A stretch of 64,000 nt of DNA, from positions 62,001-126,000 of the forward strand of contig CACNEM010000001.1 of assembly GCA_902619495.1 (NCBI GenBank). The letters run 5' to 3'. Both the position numbers and the translations under genes were made by a program. Under the pieces are notes generated by a model. That model ran no database searches. It was not told the DNA's origin and worked only from the letters and a program-made list of their open reading frames with translations. Within the stretch, counting starts at the first letter, position 1, and each line of letters starts with the position of its first letter. The DNA is from an uncultured Pelagibacteraceae bacterium. GTDB taxonomy: Bacteria; Pseudomonadota; Alphaproteobacteria; Pelagibacterales; Pelagibacteraceae. Positions 57,224 through 64,000 of this stretch are shown here, in pieces.

Positions 57224-58626
57224 CCACTATAATACATTTGAAACTCTATTGGATGAGGTGTGTGCTCAAAGTTATAAATTTCTTGAAACTTTAATTCTAT
57301 ATATGCATCAATTTGATCATCAGTAAATACTCCTCCCTCTGTTAAGAACTTTCTATCCTTATCGAGGTTTTGCATAGCTTCTCTTAAAGAACCACAAACA
57401 GTTGGTAATTTTTTTACTTCGTCCTCAGACAGTGAATATAAGTCTTGGTCAAATGCTTTACCAGGATCGATCTTATTTTTTATACCATCAATACCCGCCA
57501 TTAACATTGAAGCAAAAGTTAAATAAGGATTACCAGCTGCATCTGGAAATCTTATTTCCATTCTCGCAGCTTTCGGATTCATTATTACTGGGATTCTACA
57601 AGATGCGGATCTATTTCTTGCTGAATAAGCTAAGATTACTGGTGCTTCAAAACCTGGAATTAGACGTTTATAACTATTTGTTGTTGCGTTTGAAAATGCG
57701 TTGATTGCTTTAGCGTGTTTTAAAATTCCACCAATATAGTATAAAGCTTCTTTGGATAATCCTGCATACTCTTTACCCATAAAAACTGGAGTGTTACCTT
57801 TCCATATAGATTGATGACAGTGCATTCCAGAACCGTTGTCACCTTTTACTGGTTTAGGCATAAAAGTTGCTGTCTTTCCAAAAGAGTGTGTAACCATTTG
57901 AACAGCATATTTATATAGCTGTACATTATCAGCCATATTTGTCAAAGTACCAAAGTACATCCCTAATTCATGTTGACTAGGTGCTACCTCGTGGTGGTGT
58001 TTTTCAACTTTTACACCCATATCTTTAAGAGCTTTTAAATACTCTCCACGCATATCTTGAGCACTATCTACTGGTGGTACAGGAAAGTAACCACCTTTAA
58101 TTCCTGGTCTATGACCCATGTTACCATTTTCATATTTTTTACCTGTATTGTAAGGACCTTCAGAACTATCTATACTAAAACTAGTTTCATTCATATCGTT
58201 TTTAAATCTTACGTCATCAAAAACAAAGAATTCTGGCTCTGGCCCAAAATAAGATTTATCTCCTATACCTGATTTTTTTAAATATGCTTCTGCTTTTTTT
58301 GCAGTTCCCCTTGGATCTCTTCCATATGGATCTTTTTTTACAGCATCTAAAATATCGCAAAATATATTTACAGTTGGATGTGAGTTAAAAGGATCAATTA
58401 TTGGTCTGTCTAAATCAGGTTTTAAAATCATGTCTGACTCATTAATAGCCTTCCATCCAGCTATAGATGAACCATCAAAAAATACTCCATTGCTTAACAT
58501 ATCTTCATCAACAACTGTTGAATCTATAGTTAGATGTTGAAGTTTACCCTTAGGATCGGTAAATCTTAAATCCACAAATTCAACTTGTTTGTCTTTGATA
58601 AGCTTTAGAACATCTTTTGAACTCAT
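57220..58626 (-). CDS. glnA: Glutamine synthetase, type I
   Basis: Assimilates ammonia into glutamine. The 468-residue protein is GSI-beta-like: FFDGSSIAGWKAINESDM, EPEFFVFDD, HHHEVAPSQHELG, GDNGSGMHCHQSIW, and RNRSASCRIP. The adenylylation Tyr lies in QDLYSLSEDE, equivalent to Tyr397 of E. coli, so GlnE control is possible. The start is supported by the ribosome binding site AAAGGAG 6 bp upstream. glnB, which usually precedes glnA in alphaproteobacteria, is not in this locus. Confidence 0.97.
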   Translation of the reverse strand: MSSKDVLKLIKDKQVEFVDLRFTDPKGKLQHLTIDSTVVDEDMLSNGVFFDGSSIAGWKAINESDMILKPDLDRPIIDPFNSHPTVNIFCDILDAVKKDPYGRDPRGTAKKAEAYLKKSGIGDKSYFGPEPEFFVFDDVRFKNDMNETSFSIDSSEGPYNTGKKYENGNMGHRPGIKGGYFPVPPVDSAQDMRGEYLKALKDMGVKVEKHHHEVAPSQHELGMYFGTLTNMADNVQLYKYAVQMVTHSFGKTATFMPKPVKGDNGSGMHCHQSIWKGNTPVFMGKEYAGLSKEALYYIGGILKHAKAINAFSNATTNSYKRLIPGFEAPVILAYSARNRSASCRIPVIMNPKAARMEIRFPDAAGNPYLTFASMLMAGIDGIKNKIDPGKAFDQDLYSLSEDEVKKLPTVCGSLREAMQNLDKDRKFLTEGGVFTDDQIDAYIELKFQEIYNFEHTPHPIEFQMYYSG

Positions 58627-58636
58627 TTTGCTCCTT

Positions 58637-58652
58637 TAATCATTATTATTAA
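58637..58652. promoter_or_regulatory. AT-rich 16-mer upstream of glnA, twin of one near iscR
   Basis: TAATCATTATTATTAA at 58637-58652 differs at one base from TAATGATTATTATTAA at 50981-50996 before the hydrolase gene. Both are just upstream of the ribosome binding region of a minus-strand gene. It may be a shared operator or coincidence. Confidence 0.25.
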
Positions 58653-58745
58653 CTGAGCGGAACATATATAAGGATGTCTTTTAGAGTATAATTAAAAATA
58701 TATATCAGCTATGCACTTATTACATACATACACTTATAACTTGAA

Positions 58746-59633
58746 ATGAGAGAAGCTAAGAGCATTGATCTAGCTTTATTATTCTTATTAGCAATTATTT
58801 GGGGATCGTCTTTTTTTAATATAAAAATTGCTACCTATTCTTATGAACCAATTACATTGGCATTAGTTAGAGTAATATTTGCGAGTATACCTTTATTGAT
58901 CTTATGTAAATATAAGAACATTAAAATAGAGGCATTCGGTAGCGGATGGAATTGGTATGCTCTTATTGGTTTATGTAATATAGCAATACCTTTTGTTTTG
59001 ATTGCAATAGGTACAGCAAAAATAAATAGTTATCTTGCAGCGATATTAATGAGTACTACTCCACTAAGCGGGTCAATACTTGCACATTTTTTTACAAAAG
59101 ATGAAAAACTTTCTTATAAAAAATCTTTTGGAGTATTAATTGGTTTTGGTGGAATTATATTATTATTCTTTGATAAATTGATAATTAATAGTGAAAATTA
59201 TATTTATGCCCTCATAACTATTTTAGGATCAACATTTTATTGTATAGGTGGCTTATTGACTCTTAAAATAAGAGAGAAGAAAAATGAGAATGTTACAACT
59301 TCAACAACTTTATGGTCAGTTATTTTTCTAACCCCTTTATCATTAGCAATTGAAACACCTTGGAACTCTAATCCTACTTTATCTTCAACTTTATCATTAT
59401 TATATTTAGGTATAATTGCTACAGGTTTAGCTTGGTTAATTAGATTCAGAATTTTAACAGTTAATGGTTTAGTTTTTCAAACACAGGTAGCGTATTTAAT
59501 TCCTATTTTTGGGATTATTTTTGGATATTTTTTAATGGATGAAATTATTACGTGGAGAGTTTTAGTTTCATTAGTTATAATTCTAACAGGAATATATATT
59601 TTTAAAAAAAATAATAAAGGTCAACACAATTAA
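58746..59633 (+). CDS. DMT-superfamily (EamA) permease
   Basis: A 295-residue inner-membrane protein with ten hydrophobic helices in two EamA repeats, starting ALLFLLAIIWGSSFFNIKIA; the first repeat includes ALVRVIFASIPLLIL and the second GIIATGLAWLIRFRIL with the closing LIPIFGIIFGYFLMDE. DMT proteins export amino acids or other small metabolites; the substrate is not predictable. It is divergent from glnA across 119 bp and one base before the next gene. Confidence 0.88.
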   Translation: MREAKSIDLALLFLLAIIWGSSFFNIKIATYSYEPITLALVRVIFASIPLLILCKYKNIKIEAFGSGWNWYALIGLCNIAIPFVLIAIGTAKINSYLAAILMSTTPLSGSILAHFFTKDEKLSYKKSFGVLIGFGGIILLFFDKLIINSENYIYALITILGSTFYCIGGLLTLKIREKKNENVTTSTTLWSVIFLTPLSLAIETPWNSNPTLSSTLSLLYLGIIATGLAWLIRFRILTVNGLVFQTQVAYLIPIFGIIFGYFLMDEIITWRVLVSLVIILTGIYIFKKNNKGQHN

Positions 59634-59634
59634 C

Positions 59635-60696
59635 ATGGGCACAGAATCAATAGAAGCTAGTTTTCTGTCAATTTTTGCATTAATAACTTTTTTTATCTTT
59701 CTTGTAATAAGTAAACTTTCACATAAGATAAAAAACGGAGCACTTCTAGACTCAAATTTTACAAAACCACAAGCGTTTCATGAATTACCTATAACTCGAA
59801 GCGGAGGAATTGCGAGCCTAATTTCATTGATTGTTTTTTTTGGAATTTACTATTTGCTTTACTCAAAAATTTTAATTGATTATATTTTAATAAGTTTCTC
59901 CATGTTTCTTATAGGTTTTCTTGACGATTTAAAAATTAATATAAAACCACTAAAAAGACTTTTAATCATGATCTTCTTTCTTTCAGCATGTATTTATTTG
60001 TTACCTATCAGGATTTGGAATATAGATATTCCTTTTTTAACCTTTTTAATTAGAAATGACATTTTTTCAACCTTATTTGTTTTATTATGTTTTTTATTTA
60101 TAATAAATGGAGCAAATCTAATTGACGGTTTTAACGGACTGCTTGCAATAAATTTAATAATTATCAATATTATTTTAACTTATATAAATATTTTGAATGC
60201 AAACGATGAATTTTCCTTAATCTTAATTGCTCAAATAATTTTACTACTTTCTTTCTTACTATTCAATTTTCCCCATGCAAAAATTTTTCTTGGTGATAGC
60301 GGAGCTTATCTATTAGGTTCGCTTATAGCTTTAAACACAATTTTAACTAACAACATAAACCCTAACGTTTCATCTTTTTTTTTCTGTACACTTTTATTTT
60401 ACCCTTTTTTTGAAGTTTTCTTCTCGTTTTTTAGAAAAATATATCAAAAAAAATCCCCGATACACCCAGATGGTCTACATTTACACATGTTAAGTTTTTA
60501 CTTAATGAGATCAAAATTTGGAAAATTTAAAGGTAACTTTTTAAATTCAATTATAATAAATGTTTGCTATTTAATTTTAATTTTTCCTGGGTTGTATTTT
60601 TTTGATAACCCAGTTTTAAGCAGATACTGGTTTTTTGCTTTACTCCTAATCTATTTAATTATTTATATTAGACTTTATCGTTTAATAAAAAATTAA
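59635..60696 (+). CDS. WecA/MraY-family polyprenyl-phosphate sugar-1-phosphate transferase
   Basis: Integral membrane enzyme of 353 residues with about ten helices. It carries the family motifs: GFLDDLKINIKP (Mg-binding Asp pair near residue 100), NGANLIDGFNGL near residue 160, KIFLGDSGAYLLG near residue 220 and the HPDGLHLHML carbohydrate-recognition motif near residue 280. The family attaches sugar-1-phosphate to a lipid carrier, here probably for O-antigen or another surface glycan instead of peptidoglycan, since the HxH motif is WecA-like. No glycan cluster is adjacent, so the exact sugar is unknown. Confidence 0.85.
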   Translation: MGTESIEASFLSIFALITFFIFLVISKLSHKIKNGALLDSNFTKPQAFHELPITRSGGIASLISLIVFFGIYYLLYSKILIDYILISFSMFLIGFLDDLKINIKPLKRLLIMIFFLSACIYLLPIRIWNIDIPFLTFLIRNDIFSTLFVLLCFLFIINGANLIDGFNGLLAINLIIINIILTYINILNANDEFSLILIAQIILLLSFLLFNFPHAKIFLGDSGAYLLGSLIALNTILTNNINPNVSSFFFCTLLFYPFFEVFFSFFRKIYQKKSPIHPDGLHLHMLSFYLMRSKFGKFKGNFLNSIIINVCYLILIFPGLYFFDNPVLSRYWFFALLLIYLIIYIRLYRLIKN

Positions 60697-60709
60697 ATTG
60701 ATATATAAA
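60681..60709 (+). promoter_or_regulatory. Candidate promoter for tRNA-Leu and tig
   Basis: TTTAAT (60681-60686) and TATAAA (60704-60709) with 17-bp spacing end 16 bp before the tRNA. The -35 lies in the end of the preceding gene. Confidence 0.35.
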
Positions 60710-60725
60710 ACATCGACGTAACAAA

Positions 60726-60810
60726 GGGCAAGTGGCGGAATTGGTATACGCGCTGGTCTTAGAAACCAGTGCCGCAAGGCTTAAGAGTTCGAGTCTCTTC
60801 TTGCCCACCA
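60726..60810 (+). tRNA. tRNA-Leu (anticodon UAG)
   Basis: An 85-nt tRNA folds fully by eye: acceptor stem GGGCAAG/CTTGCCC, D arm from GCGG with TTGGT loop, anticodon stem CTGGT/ACCAG enclosing CTTAGAA (anticodon TAG), a long variable arm as in class II tRNAs, T stem AAGAG/CTCTT around TTCGAGT, discriminator A and an encoded CCA. It reads CUN Leu codons. It lies directly before tig, with 6 nt between its CCA and the tig ATG. Confidence 0.96.
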
Positions 60811-60816
60811 AAATTT

Positions 60817-62190
60817 ATGAAAATAGAAGTACAATCGAAAAAAGGTCTAAGAACAATTTTGTCAGTTGTAGTTGATAAAAAAACAATACAATTGAAAATG
60901 GACGAGAGACTTAATGAATTACAAAAGGAAGTTACGTTAAAGGGTTTCAGGCCAGGTAAAGTCCCGTCATCTGTAATCAAAAGTCAATTTGGAAAATCTA
61001 TTTATGGAGAAGTTATCGATAAAGTTTTGCGAGAAACTTCCTCTAAAGCAATTATAGAAAAAAAATTAAAAGTTGCAGGACAACCTAAAATTGATTTAAA
61101 ACAATTCGGTGAAGGAAAGGACTTGAACTTTGAGCTTCAAATTGATTGTTTGCCAGATATAAAGTTAAAGTCTCTAGATAAATTTAAAGCTACTGAATAT
61201 AAAATTATAATTGAAAAAAAAATTATTGACGACAAAATCAAAGAATTAGCGGAACAAAATAAAAAATTCGAAGATAAAAAAGATAATGAAAAAGCTATTA
61301 TTGGGGATCAAATAATTTTTGATTACTCAGCTACAATGGATGGTAATAAATTTGATGGAAGTGAGGGTAAGAGTGTTCAAATTGAACTAGGGAAAGATTT
61401 ATTTCTAAAAGGGTTTGACGATCAATTAGTCGGAGTAAAAAAAGGTGATCTTAAAATTGTTGAATCAGTTTTGCCTGCCAATCATCCTAAAAAAGAATTA
61501 GCAAATAAAAAAACAAAGTTTGAATGTAAAATTTTAAAATTAAAAAAGTCTGTTCAAAATAAAATTGATGATAACTTCGCAAAAATGATGGGTGCTAAAG
61601 ATATTGCGGATTTAAGATCTCTTGTTGAAAAACAAATTTCAAGTCAATATAAACAAGCCTTTAATTCTATTACAAAAAAAGAAATTTTAGATCAAATCGA
61701 AAAAAGTCATGACTTAGATCTTCCAAAAAATTTAATAGAACAAGAAGTTTCGTTAATGACCCAAAACCTTAAACCAGAGGATAAAGAGAAACACAAAGAA
61801 AAAAATGAAAATTTGGCAAAATCTAGAATTAAACTTGGCTTAATTTTAAATGAATTTGGAGAAAAAAATAATTTAAAAATTTCAGATGATGAAGTTAGAT
61901 TTGAAATTCAAAAACAAATAAAAGGAATGCCAGGACAAGAAAAAATGATTTTAGAGTATTATCAAAAAAATCCAAGTGCATCACAAAGTTTAAAAGGATC
62001 TTTATATGAAGAAAAAATAATTAAATTAATAAAATCTAAAATAGATCTTAAAACTGAAGAAATTGACACAAAAGAGGCTGACAAAATTATAGCTGATTTT
62101 AATCAACCTTCCAAAGGCGACAAACAAGCAAACAAAAACAAAACTTCAATTAAGGATACAACAAAGTTAAAAAAAATTAGAAAAAAGTAA
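60817..62190 (+). CDS. tig: Trigger factor
   Basis: Ribosome-bound chaperone and prolyl isomerase acting on nascent chains. The 457-residue protein has the ribosome-binding domain with KGFRPGKVPSSVIKSQFG (the GFRxGxxP signature), an FKBP-like domain (about residues 150-245: IIFDYSATMDGNKFDGSEG, LPANHPKKELANKKTKF) and a long helical C-terminal region ending in a Lys-rich tail. ATG at 60817 fits the family start (MKIEVQSKKGLRT); the longer frame from 60769 would translate the tRNA. It leads a tig-clpP-clpX cluster, the standard order. Confidence 0.95.
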   Translation: MKIEVQSKKGLRTILSVVVDKKTIQLKMDERLNELQKEVTLKGFRPGKVPSSVIKSQFGKSIYGEVIDKVLRETSSKAIIEKKLKVAGQPKIDLKQFGEGKDLNFELQIDCLPDIKLKSLDKFKATEYKIIIEKKIIDDKIKELAEQNKKFEDKKDNEKAIIGDQIIFDYSATMDGNKFDGSEGKSVQIELGKDLFLKGFDDQLVGVKKGDLKIVESVLPANHPKKELANKKTKFECKILKLKKSVQNKIDDNFAKMMGAKDIADLRSLVEKQISSQYKQAFNSITKKEILDQIEKSHDLDLPKNLIEQEVSLMTQNLKPEDKEKHKEKNENLAKSRIKLGLILNEFGEKNNLKISDDEVRFEIQKQIKGMPGQEKMILEYYQKNPSASQSLKGSLYEEKIIKLIKSKIDLKTEEIDTKEADKIIADFNQPSKGDKQANKNKTSIKDTTKLKKIRKK

Positions 62191-62212
62191 TCAATAGTTG
62201 TATAAAACTTTA

Positions 62213-62824
62213 ATGAGTCGCAATTTTGAAGAAAAAATGAATAGCTTAATTCCTATGGTTGTCGAACAGACAAGCAAAGGAGAGAGAGCTTACGATATTT
62301 ATTCAAGGCTTTTAAAAGAAAGAATTGTTTTTTTAGTTGGACCAGTCAATGATGCTGTTGCTTCTTTAGTAACAGCCCAGCTATTATTTCTAGAGTCGGA
62401 AAACCCGAATAAGGAAATTAATTTTTATATAAATAGTCCAGGGGGATTAGTAACAGCAGGGTTGGGTATTTATGATACTATGCAATATATTAATTCACCT
62501 GTTTCTACATTATGTATTGGCCAAGCATCTTCTATGGGTTCATTTTTATTGGCTGCGGGAGAAAAAGGTAAACGATACTCTTTACCAAATTCTAGAATCA
62601 TGGTTCATCAGCCCTCCGCAGGTTTTCAAGGTCAGGCAACAGATATTCAAATTCACGCAAAAGAAATTTTATCTTTAAAAGAGAGGCTTAATAATATCTA
62701 TTCTAAACATACTGGAAAATCAGTGAAAGAAATTTCTGAAGCATTAGAAAGAGATAACTTCATGACAGCAGAGGAAGCTAAAAAATTTGGTCTAATAGAC
62801 TCTGTTGTGGAAAAAAGAAAATAA
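62213..62824 (+). CDS. clpP: ATP-dependent Clp protease proteolytic subunit
   Basis: Serine protease chamber that works with ClpX or ClpA. The 203-residue protein has YINSPGGLV, catalytic Ser107 in GQASSMGS, His132 in MVHQPSAGF and Asp181 in [13 protein letters not shown] at 62213 is preferred to an in-frame TTG at 62198, giving the usual length with [17 protein letters not shown] at residues 12-28. It lies 22 bp after tig and 79 bp before clpX. Confidence 0.97.
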   Translation: MSRNFEEKMNSLIPMVVEQTSKGERAYDIYSRLLKERIVFLVGPVNDAVASLVTAQLLFLESENPNKEINFYINSPGGLVTAGLGIYDTMQYINSPVSTLCIGQASSMGSFLLAAGEKGKRYSLPNSRIMVHQPSAGFQGQATDIQIHAKEILSLKERLNNIYSKHTGKSVKEISEALERDNFMTAEEAKKFGLIDSVVEKRK

Positions 62825-62857
62825 AACACAATATATAGCTATCCCTACAACTTCAAC

Positions 62858-62886
62858 TTGATAACAAAAAGTTTGGCATTTATATT
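62858..62886 (+). promoter_or_regulatory. Promoter for clpX
   Basis: TTGATA (62858-62863), a 17-bp spacer and TATATT (62881-62886) form the best sigma-70-type promoter match in the window, 17 bp before the clpX ATG. The same stretch read as CTTGAT, 14 bp, CATTTAT also partly fits an RpoH heat-shock promoter. Confidence 0.5.
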
Positions 62887-62903
62887 AGTTGTATTGATTC
62901 GTT

Positions 62904-64000
62904 ATGACTGAAAAAAATAATAAAAATATTCTTTATTGTTCCTTCTGCGGGAAAAGCCAACACGAAGTAAGAAAATTAATTGCCGGTCCTACAGTTTTTA
63001 TTTGTGATGAGTGCGTTGAGCTCTGTATGGATATTATTAAAGAAGAAAACAAAAGCTCATTGGTGAAACATCAAGACGGCGTGCCTTCTCCAAAAGAAAT
63101 TTGCAACGTTCTCGACGATTATGTTATTGGGCAAAAATTAGCAAAAGAAATTCTCTCCGTAGCTGTTCATAATCATTACAAAAGATTAAATCATGAAACT
63201 AAAAATAATAAAGACGTTGAATTATCTAAATCAAATATTCTTTTAGTTGGTCCTACTGGATGTGGAAAAACCTTATTAGCTCAAACTTTAGCTAGAATTT
63301 TAGATGTTCCATTTACTATGGCAGATGCTACGACTTTGACAGAAGCGGGGTATGTAGGTGAAGATGTTGAAAATATAATTTTAAAACTATTACAATCTGC
63401 AGATTATAATGTTGAAAAGGCACAAAGAGGAATCGTTTACATTGACGAAGTAGACAAAATTAGTAGAAAATCCGAAAACCCATCTATTACGAGAGACGTT
63501 TCTGGAGAAGGTGTTCAGCAGGCTTTATTAAAAATTATGGAAGGAACTATTGCTAGCGTACCTCCCCAAGGTGGAAGAAAGCATCCTCAACAAGAATTTT
63601 TGCAAGTTGATACTACAAATATTTTATTTATTTGTGGAGGTGCATTTGCTGGATTAGATAAACTTATTGATAGTAGAGGAAAAGGAAGCTCTATAGGCTT
63701 TGGAGCAAAAGTAAAAAACTACAAAGAACAACCTCTTTCGGAATTAATGAAATTGTTAGAGCCTGAAGATTTAATTAAATATGGTTTAATTCCGGAATTT
63801 ATTGGAAGAATGCCAATTATCGCAACACTTGATGATTTAGATGAAAAGTCGTTAGTAAAAATTTTAACTGAACCAAAAAATTCTTTAATAAAACAATATA
63901 AAAGGTTGTTTGAGTTTGAAGATGTAGAACTGGAATTTAAAGATGAAGCTATATCCGAGATAGCAAAGAAAGCGATTTCAAAAAAGACTGGAGCGAGAGG
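62904..64000 (+). CDS. clpX: ATP-dependent Clp protease ATP-binding subunit ClpX, 5' part
   Basis: AAA+ unfoldase that feeds substrates to ClpP. The open frame runs from ATG at 62904 past the window end, giving about 365 residues. It has the N-terminal zinc-binding domain with Cys12 and Cys15 (YCSFCGKS) and CDECVELC, then Walker [12 protein letters not shown], Walker [11 protein letters not shown], the pore loop GYVGEDVE and the second region [11 protein letters not shown]. The C-terminal end lies outside. clpP-clpX is the expected order; the 79-bp gap suggests separate as well as shared transcription. Confidence 0.97.
   Translation, partial: MTEKNNKNILYCSFCGKSQHEVRKLIAGPTVFICDECVELCMDIIKEENKSSLVKHQDGVPSPKEICNVLDDYVIGQKLAKEILSVAVHNHYKRLNHETKNNKDVELSKSNILLVGPTGCGKTLLAQTLARILDVPFTMADATTLTEAGYVGEDVENIILKLLQSADYNVEKAQRGIVYIDEVDKISRKSENPSITRDVSGEGVQQALLKIMEGTIASVPPQGGRKHPQQEFLQVDTTNILFICGGAFAGLDKLIDSRGKGSSIGFGAKVKNYKEQPLSELMKLLEPEDLIKYGLIPEFIGRMPIIATLDDLDEKSLVKILTEPKNSLIKQYKRLFEFEDVELEFKDEAISEIAKKAISKKTGAR

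Noticed and set aside
57402..57704. 100-residue + strand frame inside glnA
   Set aside because: Antisense to a highly conserved enzyme; composition follows glnA codons.
60769..60816. N-terminal extension of trigger factor to base 60769
   Set aside because: These codons are the 3' half of tRNA-Leu; the family N-terminus matches the ATG at 60817.
1..64000. Mobile elements, CRISPR arrays or defence islands
   Set aside because: No transposase, integrase, Cas, restriction or toxin-antitoxin genes and no spaced direct repeats; every gene is housekeeping or envelope-related.

Overview
The window is a very AT-rich, extremely compact stretch of bacterial chromosome carrying 64 protein genes (two cut by the window edges) and one tRNA. 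Gene content and order are alphaproteobacterial: fabD-fabG-acpP-gmk beside rsmA-pdxA-surA-lptD-lptG-lptF, NDUFA12-DUF2155 facing accC-accB-aroQ, purM back to back with DUF2066-hda, and an iscR-suf cluster. Together with the low GC, lysine/asparagine-rich proteins, short spacers and loss of genes that usually sit inside these clusters, this points to the SAR11 clade (Pelagibacterales); the species cannot be told from sequence reading alone. By my tally only about 1.3 kb (about 2%) lies outside genes, and the longest gap is 146 bp (42141-42286), so there is no gene-free stretch over 300 bases. I see no insertion sequence, prophage, CRISPR array, rRNA, long repeat or clear intrinsic terminator.

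Layout. 1-9.5 kb: 3' part of alaS, icd, phospholipid genes psd-pssA, rlmE, then guaB, a small TPR protein, guaA and panB. 9.4-18.4 kb: a YfgM-like protein and BamB (outer-membrane assembly), an RND/MMPL exporter-cvpA-purF operon, dnaB and rpsF-rpsR-rplI. 18.4-28.3 kb: fatty-acid genes fabD-fabG-acpP, gmk, and the outer-membrane/LPS operon lptF-lptG-lptD-surA-pdxA-rsmA. 28.4-37.1 kb: pepA, ndk, purN-purM, DUF2066, hda, aspS, a stand-alone C-terminal fragment family of B12-dependent ribonucleotide reductase, a complex I accessory subunit and a DUF2155 protein. 37.1-51 kb: accC-accB-aroQ, thiS-thiG, an RNase E/G, mrcA, prfB with its programmed frameshift, a YhdP/AsmA-like protein, tyrS, anmK and an alpha/beta hydrolase. 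51.1-57.2 kb: a complete iscR-sufBCDS-sufU-sufT-sufA iron-sulfur assembly operon. 57.2-64 kb: glnA, a DMT permease, a WecA/MraY-like transferase, tRNA-Leu(UAG), tig, clpP and the 5' part of clpX.

The genes are almost all housekeeping: purine synthesis (guaA, guaB, purF, purN, purM, gmk, ndk), envelope building, protein synthesis and turnover, Fe-S assembly and vitamin precursors (panB, pdxA, thiS, thiG). No frankly new multi-gene system is visible. The interesting signals are streamlining effects: all ten convergent gene pairs overlap, seven of them by exactly 4 bp; IMP dehydrogenase has lost its CBS domain; RNase E has lost its zinc-link cysteines; a ribonucleotide-reductase tail survives as its own gene; tig starts 6 nt after a tRNA; and the Gly codons ending thiS double as the ribosome binding site of thiG. 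Candidate iron and Fe-S regulatory sites lie around the suf operon.
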